Assembly (NCBI GenBank): GCA_020629815.1
Contig: JAHDCN010000017.1
Location: 1-21,816, forward strand
Direction: 5' to 3'
DNA length: 21,816 nt
DNA from: Verrucomicrobiota bacterium
GTDB taxonomy: Bacteria > Verrucomicrobiota > Verrucomicrobiia > Verrucomicrobiales > DEV007
Below, piece by piece: positions 1-6,937 of this stretch (the stretch's first letter is position 1; each line of letters opens with the position of its first letter). Both the position numbers and the translations under genes were made by a program. The notes beneath the pieces are model-generated. The model was not told where the DNA came from, searched no databases, and worked only from the letters and a program-made list of their open reading frames with translations.

Positions 1-196
1 ACACGCCCTCGCGGCGGAATTTCACATCGCCTCGATAGGCGACCATGGACCCCATTTTGGTCCAGATTTCACCGTCGAGATTCAACTCGAGCAGGCGCGG
101 TGTTTCCAGTTCAAACACTCCCTGGCCCCGATCTCTCTGGGCGGAAGCTTCGACAAATTGTTGCAGGGTGTAGCGATTTCCTGTGGTTTGCTCCAT
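1..196 (-). CDS. AIM24 family protein, N-terminal part (cut by window edge)
   Basis: Reading the minus strand from an ATG at 196 gives 65 residues before the window ends. The start is set by a good Shine-Dalgarno (GAGGA, eight bases upstream). The translated piece contains GEIWTKMGSMVAYRGDVKF, which matches the conserved N-terminal signature of the AIM24/DUF124 family (a leading acidic residue, a tryptophan or aromatic, then GSMVAYRGDV). These proteins form a compact beta fold; the mitochondrial member helps organise the inner membrane, while the bacterial role is not settled. It follows the coiled-coil gene by about 30 bp on the same strand, so it is probably the last gene seen of the envelope-like cluster. 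The C-terminal two thirds or more are missing only because the window ends. Confidence 0.8.
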   Translation of the reverse strand, partial: MEQTTGNRYTLQQFVEASAQRDRGQGVFELETPRLLELNLDGEIWTKMGSMVAYRGDVKFRREGV

Positions 197-204
197 AATG
201 TAGT

Positions 205-209
205 TCCTC
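205..209 (-). promoter_or_regulatory. Shine-Dalgarno for the AIM24 gene
   Basis: The minus strand reads GAGGA eight bases before the ATG at 196. It is one of the clearer ribosome binding sites in the window and fixes that start. Confidence 0.6.
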
Positions 210-225
210 TTTTTGCGGAGAAAAA

Positions 226-2313
226 TCAGGGATTCTTCCCGTATTTTTCTTTGTGCAGGCGTCGTGCCTGCACTACCCACTTATCACGGGTTACCCGGTC
301 ACCGAAAGGAAGATTTTCGACAAATTCGTTAATCACGGGTTTGGTCCAGTGGGCGATTTGCTTGTAGCGATACACACCAAACTTGTGCAGTTCTTTTTCC
401 AGAACTTTGGCCACACCGCTGATTTTTTTCAGATCATCGATTTCTTTCGGACGTTTGGTGTAAACAACACCGAACTGCTTGTCCTCTTTGACGGCCTCGC
501 CTTTGAAAGCACTCATGGCCTTGCTTTCCTTTTTCTTGGAAAACGGATTGTTTTTCGGAACAGCCCTTTTTACGGGTGCTTTGCGTTTGTAGTAAATCGG
601 CACCTGCGGAGTGAGGTGCAATCCACTTTCAGCGAAAACAAAATCGACTGCCTGGTTGACCCACATTTCCTCCAGGATTCTGTCACCACAATCAAAGAGG
701 GCTGTGTATTCCTCCAGATTCTGCGGATTCCAAACGGCGATTTGGCGGAAGCGGTACACTCCGAAATTGTTCAGCATACGGGCGGTGGCAGCGTCCACTC
801 CTACAATGCGCGTAAGGTCGTCGGCGTTGTCCGGTAGACTCGAGTAAACCGGGCCCATACGGTTATCGAATTTCACCTTCTCGCCTTTGAATGCGAGTTT
901 TGCCGGATCGGGTTTGCTCTCGCCCGCTTCACGAGTGGCCGTTTTCTTTCGCTCCGGCTTCCGATAAATATCGACGATCGGAGTGAGATGTTCACCGTAC
1001 TTTTCGCGGTGCAAATCTGCGGCCTGATTAACCCACCAATCCCGATCGATGCGGTCTTTGAATGAGAGCCTTTCCGAAAACTCATCAATATGCTCCTGAC
1101 TCCACGTTGCGATTTGTTTAAAGCGATACACTCCAAACTTGTGCAGCTTTTTCTCCAGAACAGAAGCAACTCCGCTGATCTGTTTTAAGTCATCAATACG
1201 AGACGGGCGCTTCTTATAAACAACCCCCAGTTTCTCGTCTTCTTCAACAGATTCACCGGTAAAGTGTCCCATTGGTGAAGCGGCAACTTCCAGCTTCTTC
1301 TCTGCCTTGCGTGCGACTTTCTCGGCAGCGGTGACGTCTTTTTTAATCGCGATGATCTCCTTGTCGCGGTCTGCGATTTCGGCCTCCAATTTGCCCATAC
1401 CGGCAACCTTGTCGTTGAGGAGGGCAATCTCTTTGTCCTTCTGTTTCAGCGTGGTTTCAATCGTGCTGAGTTGACCTTCCATTTTGCCATGGGAAGTAAG
1501 GTCGGACTTTAAGCTCTCGATGATCGAATCGCGCTCTTCCAATTGTGCTTTGATGTTCCCGGCAATGGCCACCTGATGCTTCAAATCAGCAATCTCAGCC
1601 TGCTGCTCTTTCCGTTCCTTATCGGAGGCATCCTGCTCTTCCAGTTTTCTTTCGAGATTCTCGATTTGGTGATCCCGTTTTACGAGTGTGGCTTTCAGAT
1701 CACCCAGCTCTCCCTGCAAATCACCTGTAGTTCCGATTGATTTTGTGAGGGAGTCAATCTCCCGGTCACGATCAGCGAGCTGCGCCGAAAGGAGCTTCAA
1801 TTCGCTGTCGAGATCACCTTTCGAATCCAGGTCTGCTTGAAACCCTTTGATCTCTTTCTTACGATCTTTTTCTGCAGCATCGAGCTTGTCGTTCAAGCTT
1901 TCGATCTGCTTGTCTTTGGATTCCAGATCAGCTTCCAGTCTGGCCCGTATGGAATCGAAATCAGAAACGCGTCCTTTTGATTCTTCGATCTGATTTTCCA
2001 AACCAAGCATTTTCATCGACCACTTGTCGCGCTCTGCGGTTATTGAAGGTTGAATCGAACTCAGTAGCGTATTCTGATCCTCCATGATTCCACTGAGTCG
2101 CAGGATGAGTTTTTCATTCTCTGCATAGGCCCGGCTCAATCGGCGGGCACGTGCCCAGATCCGATTCGCTAACCAGAGTCCAAGGAGAAAGAACAGCAGC
2201 ATTAACAGGCTGACTGGAAGAATCTTTCCCAAAAGATAGAGAACTTTTTGGCTATGCTCAGGCATGGTCTGAGAAGCCTGCGCGAGAAGCGACGAGAGTA
2301 AGAAATATTGCAT
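226..2313 (-). CDS. Membrane-anchored coiled-coil protein with three C-terminal helix-hairpin-helix-like repeats
   Basis: The 695-residue protein begins with a short polar stretch and one hydrophobic segment (about 24-50). A long charged coiled coil follows (about 60-345), rich in the motif [RK]DxxIxxL. Three related domains start at residues 351, 475 and 603. Each has a leader FxGExV, then DDLxxIxGV, FGVYRFxQIAxW and WVxQA. This pattern resembles the helix-hairpin-helix domain annotated as 'flap endonuclease-1-like 5' DNA nuclease' (COG3743 type), which is found at the ends of many bacterial membrane or coil proteins. No nuclease active site is evident. Copies 1 and 3 agree at about 60 of 90 positions, copy 2 with copy 1 at about 37 of 90. 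Topology is probably one inner-membrane anchor with coil and repeats in the cytoplasm. The function is unknown; a scaffold or DNA/protein tether is an inference. M17 (ATG at 2265) is an alternative start. Confidence 0.85.
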   Translation of the reverse strand: MQYFLLSSLLAQASQTMPEHSQKVLYLLGKILPVSLLMLLFFLLGLWLANRIWARARRLSRAYAENEKLILRLSGIMEDQNTLLSSIQPSITAERDKWSMKMLGLENQIEESKGRVSDFDSIRARLEADLESKDKQIESLNDKLDAAEKDRKKEIKGFQADLDSKGDLDSELKLLSAQLADRDREIDSLTKSIGTTGDLQGELGDLKATLVKRDHQIENLERKLEEQDASDKERKEQQAEIADLKHQVAIAGNIKAQLEERDSIIESLKSDLTSHGKMEGQLSTIETTLKQKDKEIALLNDKVAGMGKLEAEIADRDKEIIAIKKDVTAAEKVARKAEKKLEVAASPMGHFTGESVEEDEKLGVVYKKRPSRIDDLKQISGVASVLEKKLHKFGVYRFKQIATWSQEHIDEFSERLSFKDRIDRDWWVNQAADLHREKYGEHLTPIVDIYRKPERKKTATREAGESKPDPAKLAFKGEKVKFDNRMGPVYSSLPDNADDLTRIVGVDAATARMLNNFGVYRFRQIAVWNPQNLEEYTALFDCGDRILEEMWVNQAVDFVFAESGLHLTPQVPIYYKRKAPVKRAVPKNNPFSKKKESKAMSAFKGEAVKEDKQFGVVYTKRPKEIDDLKKISGVAKVLEKELHKFGVYRYKQIAHWTKPVINEFVENLPFGDRVTRDKWVVQARRLHKEKYGKNP

Positions 2314-2346
2314 GACGATGCTACGGTGCGGTTTCCCCGGGGGTTA

Positions 2347-2604
2347 TTAGTTGTTGGAGGCCGTGAATGATTTAATGCTCAGTTCATGATCGGCGAGCGC
2401 CTTCTGTCGACGGTCGCACAATTCAACCAAGCGGGCGTTTTCCTTCTCCAGACGCATGCTCTGAACGCTATAGTGACGCCAGATCAACCATCCGATTAGC
2501 AGTCCAAAAAGGAAAAACAGTAGACCTGCGATCAGGCAGGAGATGCCCGACATGGTGATGAAATTGTTGGCTTCGGCCGATGCGATTATGTGTAGAGTAT
2601 TCAT
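2347..2604 (-). CDS. Small single-pass membrane protein with a short coil
   Basis: This 85-residue protein has one strong transmembrane segment (about 20-42) and then a charged helical tail (about 47-75) rich in E, R, K and L. Its membrane segment carries LLFFLxGL, five residues, then IW, exactly the pattern in the larger coiled-coil protein encoded just downstream (33 bp gap). After it both proteins go straight into a charged helix. It therefore looks like a short paralogue or partner of that protein, perhaps forming mixed oligomers in the membrane; this is inference. The ATG at 2604 has only a weak AAAG upstream. No family is recognised. Being short, its reality rests on the clean membrane/coil composition and its place between two co-directional genes. 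Confidence 0.75.
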   Translation of the reverse strand: MNTLHIIASAEANNFITMSGISCLIAGLLFFLFGLLIGWLIWRHYSVQSMRLEKENARLVELCDRRQKALADHELSIKSFTASNN

Positions 2605-2645
2605 GTTCGTTGCTTTCTACCGGTGAGTTTCTTATGGCTCAGTAA

Positions 2646-4394
2646 TTATTCTTCCCCCGGAAGGCTCAGAGAGAGCTCAACGCGACGGGCTCGCCACAGT
2701 TCATTGGGGCTGACATCTTCTCCAAAGTGTTCCACCGTCATTCTTTCATTGGGAATACCGAGCTCCACCAGGCGGTTTCGGACAGCATTCGCTCTCTCCA
2801 AACTAAGTTGACGGTTGTATTCTGTATCTCCCCGGCGGTCCGCGTAGCCACCTACGATGAGCTTGCTGTTGTCTTCGTAATTGGTGATCAGGGTAGCGAT
2901 GATTTCCACTTTACTCTCTTCGGTTTCCTTGATCTCCGAGCTGGCCGTATCGAAATAAATGAGAGTGTTTCGGAAACCACGAGTGATTCGCCGCACCGGC
3001 TCCGGAGCGGAGGCCACGGTGAGAAGGTTGAGCACTTTGCCATTCGGCCCGATCACTGTCTGGGCTTGAGATCCAAGATCTGTTTTGATTTCTTCAGAAG
3101 GAACGATGCCTCGCATTACCAGACGTTTTGCGGTCAGTTCGAAAGATTCTGATTCTGCATTTTTGATCAGAGCAGAGACGAACGCATCCGGGTTATTCCA
3201 TCCCGGATTCTTGGCGTTGCTTCGGGTTTCGAGCTCATTCTTGATCTCGAGGCTGGAGTCCGAGCGGGAAACCGCATCTGCGAAGAGTCCGCCGGTTGCG
3301 GAATCCTTTACAGCGCCATAGAGAGTGAACTGTTGGTCACTCCCTGTGTAACCGGAAACTGCGGAGTCAGAACCGGGTGCCACGGTCAGAACCGTCTGAA
3401 GCGAAAAATCGATGGGCTTTTCGTTGTGCGCCGCACCTGAGAGGATTGTGGCTGACGATTGATCGGGAACCTCGCCTCTCAAAAGGAGAGAATTGGGGCC
3501 ATATGCAATGGCACTATTGCCGATTGCCTCGCGAAAGAACTGAGGAACCAAGGTTTGCGAACTACCGCCCCACCATGGCTGGAGTAGACCCTGCATCACG
3601 GTCGTTTGATCCAGGATCTCTTTTCCCGGGTTTGTCGAACGAACCTCCGACAAAAGAGCGTCGCGCAATTCGACGGAAGGCAGGCGACCTTTCAAAACAA
3701 CTTGAGCGCCTTCGCGAGTCGCGGAAAACAACGCGGGTAGCAGGCTTTTAGTTTGCAGTAGATTGCTGATCAAATTAGGCGCGACGATCTTTTCTCCGGC
3801 GGTGCCCAGTGCGGAACGGATGCTGTCGGTGTCCACCGTTCCTTCAAGGGTTAGGCCTTTGTTATTGAGAGAAAGTTTCCGGGTTCCCGGGGTGCTGATA
3901 AACCGTGATAGATAGGCACCGATCGAGAGATTCCAGTTTGGCTCAACCACATTGGGACTGACCTCAATTTGATTCACCACTTCGGAAACTCCCGGAACCG
4001 ATGCTACGGCCTCGGCAATGGAAGCTCTGGTCGTGTCGTCCGAAACTTTCCCAGTCAAAGTCAGCACTTCGCTTCCGGCGCCAAACTCTGCCACCACTGA
4101 GGCAGACTCTCGCACACCCTCGACAATTCCGGTTCCATCGATGTAGGCACCCCAGACTCCCTCATCAATGTTTCGCGCGATCAAGCGCTTCTCCATTTTG
4201 CTGCTCACATTTCCCTCAGCCGAACCAAACAGGTGGTTGAACCTGACTTCGACCTCATCTTTGCCCACATCCTCCAGAACGCGAGCTGATCGCTGATACA
4301 AATCCTGTTCGATGTAGTTGCGATAAAGCGGACGGGAGAGAAGTGCTCCAATCGCTACCAACAGGAAAAAGAGAACAAAAATAAGTAAACGCAC
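2646..4394 (-). CDS. OmpA-family peptidoglycan-binding protein with multiple BON-like units
   Basis: The 582-residue protein has an N-terminal hydrophobic anchor (about 3-20) without an obvious cleavage site. A long exported region follows, then an OmpA C-terminal domain (about 475-578). In that domain GYADRRG (Asp519), LSLERA (Arg534) and ARRVEL carry the residues that bind diaminopimelate in this family. The middle holds repeated strand-turn-helix units of BON type, each with a G-[VL] turn; these glycines are at residues 61, 115, 185, 236, 307, 360 and 429. The unit around 108-145, ending in VPGVSEVVNQIEV, is the most canonical BON. BON plus OmpA is known from mycobacterial ArfA/OmpATb, though here the series is much longer. 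The likely role is anchoring an inner-membrane protein to peptidoglycan. The start is GTG at 4394 with no Shine-Dalgarno; the hydrophobic segment starts immediately after it. Confidence 0.88.
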   Translation of the reverse strand: MRLLIFVLFFLLVAIGALLSRPLYRNYIEQDLYQRSARVLEDVGKDEVEVRFNHLFGSAEGNVSSKMEKRLIARNIDEGVWGAYIDGTGIVEGVRESASVVAEFGAGSEVLTLTGKVSDDTTRASIAEAVASVPGVSEVVNQIEVSPNVVEPNWNLSIGAYLSRFISTPGTRKLSLNNKGLTLEGTVDTDSIRSALGTAGEKIVAPNLISNLLQTKSLLPALFSATREGAQVVLKGRLPSVELRDALLSEVRSTNPGKEILDQTTVMQGLLQPWWGGSSQTLVPQFFREAIGNSAIAYGPNSLLLRGEVPDQSSATILSGAAHNEKPIDFSLQTVLTVAPGSDSAVSGYTGSDQQFTLYGAVKDSATGGLFADAVSRSDSSLEIKNELETRSNAKNPGWNNPDAFVSALIKNAESESFELTAKRLVMRGIVPSEEIKTDLGSQAQTVIGPNGKVLNLLTVASAPEPVRRITRGFRNTLIYFDTASSEIKETEESKVEIIATLITNYEDNSKLIVGGYADRRGDTEYNRQLSLERANAVRNRLVELGIPNERMTVEHFGEDVSPNELWRARRVELSLSLPGEE

Positions 4395-4455
4395 GGGGTA
4401 AGATAAAACAAATCCGGACGTTGGAAATCAAAAATCGCGTAATTTTAATAAATTT

Positions 4456-4494
4456 TTACCATTTGAATATCAAAAATAATAATTCCAATGGTAA
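4456..4494 (-). terminator. Inverted repeat downstream of the ABC ATPase gene (possible terminator or operator)
   Basis: Arms of 13 bases (4456-4468 and 4482-4494, core ACCATT/AATGGT) pair with a single mismatch around a 13-base A/T-rich loop. They lie 14 bases past the stop codon of the ABC gene and about 60 bases before the GTG of the OmpA gene, in the most A/T-rich stretch of the area. On the minus strand an A/T-rich tail follows, but without a clean T run. It could therefore be a weak terminator, or a regulatory site for the OmpA cluster, whose promoter should lie here. Confidence 0.35.
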
Positions 4495-4507
4495 TTCTAT
4501 TAAATCA

Positions 4508-5356
4508 TCAAATTATCTGACCGGGGGGCATGTAGCTTTCTTCCGGGGCATAAAGTCGATAGCGCCCCAGTCGGGAGCGAAGTGTCAGATCTTTTCGGAA
4601 TGCGAGAGACACGCTACGCGAGTTCAGCGCCCGGCGTTTTTCGCCCCAGGAAATCATACCGCCGTCTCGCAGGACTAAAGCATGACTGATATTCGGAATG
4701 ATTTCCTCAACATGGTGAGTCACCATGATCAGTGAACCAAAGGTCTTCATATCGGTCAGACTTTCGACGAAACTGAGAAAGTGGTCCCGTGCTACCGGAT
4801 CAAGCCCGGCGCAAGGTTCGTCCAGCACCAAAATGTCGAGTTTGGGAACCATCATGGCCCTGCCAATCAGCACACGCTGACGTTCTCCCTGCGAAAGTTT
4901 TTCCCAGGCCCGATCACGAAGGTGGGCGCACTGCACCTGAGCCAGTGTCCGCTCTGCTGCAGCGATTTCACCGGCGGAGAGCTTCCCGGCGTTCCAATGA
5001 TTGACGACGTTTTTCAACCCGCTGACGACAACATGCAGTCCGGTTTCCTGCGGGTCGATCATTTCACTGATGCTGCTACTGACAAATCCAATCGTCTGCC
5101 GCCAGTCCGTCCACTCGCTGTCGGAAAGGAGTGCGGCATTCCCGCGCCCTTCCATTTGCACCCGGCCGGTCGTCGGTGGCAGGTAGCCCATCAATACTTT
5201 GAGCAGAGAGGTCTTGCCGGAGCCGTTTGCCCCGAGAACGACCCAATGTTCACCACGCTTCACTTCCCAATTGATGTTTCGAAGAATATCAAAGCCGTCA
5301 CGTGTGACGCTGATATTTTGCATATCGAAAACAGAGGGCGACGAGTCGTTATCCAT
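4508..5356 (-). CDS. ABC transporter ATP-binding protein (stand-alone, ModF/YlmA-like)
   Basis: This is a complete 282-residue nucleotide-binding subunit. The Walker A is GANGSGKT (42-49), the signature is LSQGE (154-158), the Walker B ends in LVLDEP (Asp179, Glu180) and the switch histidine is in TxHH (214-215). Where most transporters have the Q-loop glutamine, the sequence is IGFVSSSIS, so that glutamine seems absent. This departure is, as I recall, common in the ModF/PhrA/YlmA-like group of orphan ATPases. No permease or binding protein lies in the window, which fits that group rather than a standard importer. It sits 73 bp after the phoH-like gene and may have its own promoter. The substrate and role cannot be told from the sequence. 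The start is ATG at 5356; an out-of-frame ATG lies five bases earlier. Confidence 0.9.
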   Translation of the reverse strand: MDNDSSPSVFDMQNISVTRDGFDILRNINWEVKRGEHWVVLGANGSGKTSLLKVLMGYLPPTTGRVQMEGRGNAALLSDSEWTDWRQTIGFVSSSISEMIDPQETGLHVVVSGLKNVVNHWNAGKLSAGEIAAAERTLAQVQCAHLRDRAWEKLSQGERQRVLIGRAMMVPKLDILVLDEPCAGLDPVARDHFLSFVESLTDMKTFGSLIMVTHHVEEIIPNISHALVLRDGGMISWGEKRRALNSRSVSLAFRKDLTLRSRLGRYRLYAPEESYMPPGQII

Positions 5357-5429
5357 TCCATCGGAATTTACGACTTAGAAAACAGGATATCCAGAAGTTA
5401 TTAAATTTTTACGACCGGAGAAATTCTAT

Positions 5430-6395
5430 TTATTCTTCTTTTTCTCGTCCTTTTTCGTAAGCTTCGATAATTCGAGCCACTACCGGGTGTCTCACTACAT
5501 CGCAACCCTCGAATTTTGTAAAAGCAATCCCCTCCAATCCATTCAGAAGCCGGGTGGCTTCGAGAATACCGGATTTTTGCTTTGGCCGCAGGTCGATTTG
5601 GGAAGGATCACCCGTGACGATGCATTGTGAACCCTCGCCCAGACGAGTGAGAAACATCAACATTTGTTCACGACTCGCATTCTGCGCTTCATCGAGAATC
5701 ACACAAGCTCGATTCAAGGTGCGTCCACGCATGTAAGCAAGCGGGGCAATCTCGATAAGGTTTTTCTCAACGAACTTCTGCGACTCGTTAGCATCGAGCA
5801 TAAAGTTCATCGCATCGTACAAAGGTCGGAGATACGGCAGGACCTTCTCTTCCAATGCTCCGGGCAGAAACCCTAGAGCCTCACCAGCCTCGACTGCGGG
5901 TCTGGTTAACATGATTCGATCAATTTCCCGCCGTTTGAGGCGATCCAAAGCCCAGGCCATAGCAAGGAATGTCTTGCCGGTCCCGGCAGGACCAACACCG
6001 AAAACTACATCGTGAGATGCCAGTTTTTGCAGGTAATCGAGCTGGTTCTCAGTACGGGGAGAAACAGGAGGCTTTCCATTTCCACCCAGAAGTTTGAAGT
6101 CCAGTAGCTCGTTGAGCTTACTGTTTTGGCTGATGGTCTCTACTGCAGACTTCAACGCGTAGCGAAAGGTTTGCGCGGTGATTTCGCCGCCTTTGCGACG
6201 GGAGGCCTCCAGGTCTGCAAATACAGCCTCAGCCTGATCAATATTGCGCTCGTCACCTTCCAGCTTCACCCAGGAATCACGCGAGGTGGCATTGATGGAC
6301 AATGACTCTGCCAATTCCTTCAGCAGATCGAGGTCGCCTGCAAACAGGCTGTGGAGAAAATGGGCGCTTTCGTATTGGAGAACTTTTTCCGGCAT
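5430..6395 (-). CDS. PhoH-family ATPase (PhoH/PhoL-like)
   Basis: The 321-residue length is typical for PhoH-like proteins. An N-terminal KH-like or leader region (about 1-110) precedes a P-loop domain with Walker A GPAGTGKT (135-142) and Walker B CVILDEAQN (Asp235, Glu236). The family hallmarks LTRPAVEAGEALGFLPG (about 163-179) and VTGDPSQIDL are also present. PhoH-like proteins are cytoplasmic ATPases tied to RNA metabolism and often sit next to ybeY; no ybeY is seen here. The gene starts ten bases after the stop of an exported protein of unknown function and is probably cotranscribed with it. No clear Shine-Dalgarno precedes the ATG at 6395, but the start agrees with the family's N-terminus. 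Confidence 0.93.
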   Translation of the reverse strand: MPEKVLQYESAHFLHSLFAGDLDLLKELAESLSINATSRDSWVKLEGDERNIDQAEAVFADLEASRRKGGEITAQTFRYALKSAVETISQNSKLNELLDFKLLGGNGKPPVSPRTENQLDYLQKLASHDVVFGVGPAGTGKTFLAMAWALDRLKRREIDRIMLTRPAVEAGEALGFLPGALEEKVLPYLRPLYDAMNFMLDANESQKFVEKNLIEIAPLAYMRGRTLNRACVILDEAQNASREQMLMFLTRLGEGSQCIVTGDPSQIDLRPKQKSGILEATRLLNGLEGIAFTKFEGCDVVRHPVVARIIEAYEKGREKEE

Positions 6396-6405
6396 GGAAT
6401 TTCGG

Positions 6406-6933
6406 TTAGCGATAGCCGTAGGTCAGCCCCCAGTCCAGTTGTTCGCCTTCCTCCGGGGCTGCTTCTTCGGAGTTGCCCTTCTTTTTCTTCACCCGCGAAA
6501 CTGTGACACGAATCAGATACGTGTCCGTAGACTGGGGAAGCACTCGCGCGCCCGCCTTGCCATCCTTGGAAAAAGTTTCCAGACTCACTGGCATACCCAT
6601 CAGGTCGAAAATGTCTACTTTGACCTCAGTATCCGGGTAGCTGCATGCTGCCCAGAACCAATACTCATTTCCCCGGAAAAGCTGGTGCTTTACCAGCAGT
6701 GGTTTGCCTGACTCAACTTCGCCGGACCAGTTGTCTTCTCGTACCTCAAAGCCTTCTTCCACATAAGGAGTCGCTGCTTCCAGCGCAAAGGAGATCGCTT
6801 CGTTTAAAAAGGCCTGCACGTTGCGAACTCCTGCGAGGCCCAAAACTACAGCAGTGGCTACCGCCGAAATGCGGAGAACCATTGAGCGTTGGAATTGTGG
6901 AGATTTCATCCTCTGAACCTTTATGCCAAACAT
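6406..6933 (-). CDS. Exported protein of unknown function (signal peptide, beta-rich)
   Basis: With the ATG at 6933 the product is 175 residues. It has a basic N-terminus, a hydrophobic segment (VLRISAVATAVVLGLAG) and a likely cleavage after VQA. The mature part is beta-rich, with GNEYWFWAACSYPDTEVKV and a later TDTYLIRVTVS stretch. This gives it the feel of a small beta-sandwich such as a PPC-like domain, but I do not recognise a family. The start at 6933 is preferred because GGAG lies seven bases upstream inside the last codons of the upstream gene, giving translational coupling. ATG 6909, with AAAGG upstream, would give a tighter signal peptide and is a real alternative. It is probably made together with the other exported protein just upstream. 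Confidence 0.78.
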   Translation of the reverse strand: MFGIKVQRMKSPQFQRSMVLRISAVATAVVLGLAGVRNVQAFLNEAISFALEAATPYVEEGFEVREDNWSGEVESGKPLLVKHQLFRGNEYWFWAACSYPDTEVKVDIFDLMGMPVSLETFSKDGKAGARVLPQSTDTYLIRVTVSRVKKKKGNSEEAAPEEGEQLDWGLTYGYR

Positions 6934-6937
6934 TACG

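Noticed and set aside
253..837. Open frame of 194 codons on the plus strand.
   Set aside because: It is antisense to the conserved helix-hairpin-helix repeats, has no recognisable domain, and is explained by the codon use of the minus-strand gene.
2318..2345. CCCCGGGG palindrome between the small membrane gene and the coiled-coil gene, considered as a terminator.
   Set aside because: It has only eight bases, no loop and no T run; the two genes look cotranscribed.
4781..5404. Plus-strand frame of 207 codons opposite the ABC ATPase.
   Set aside because: The minus strand carries all ABC motifs in order; the plus frame has no motif and no ribosome binding site.
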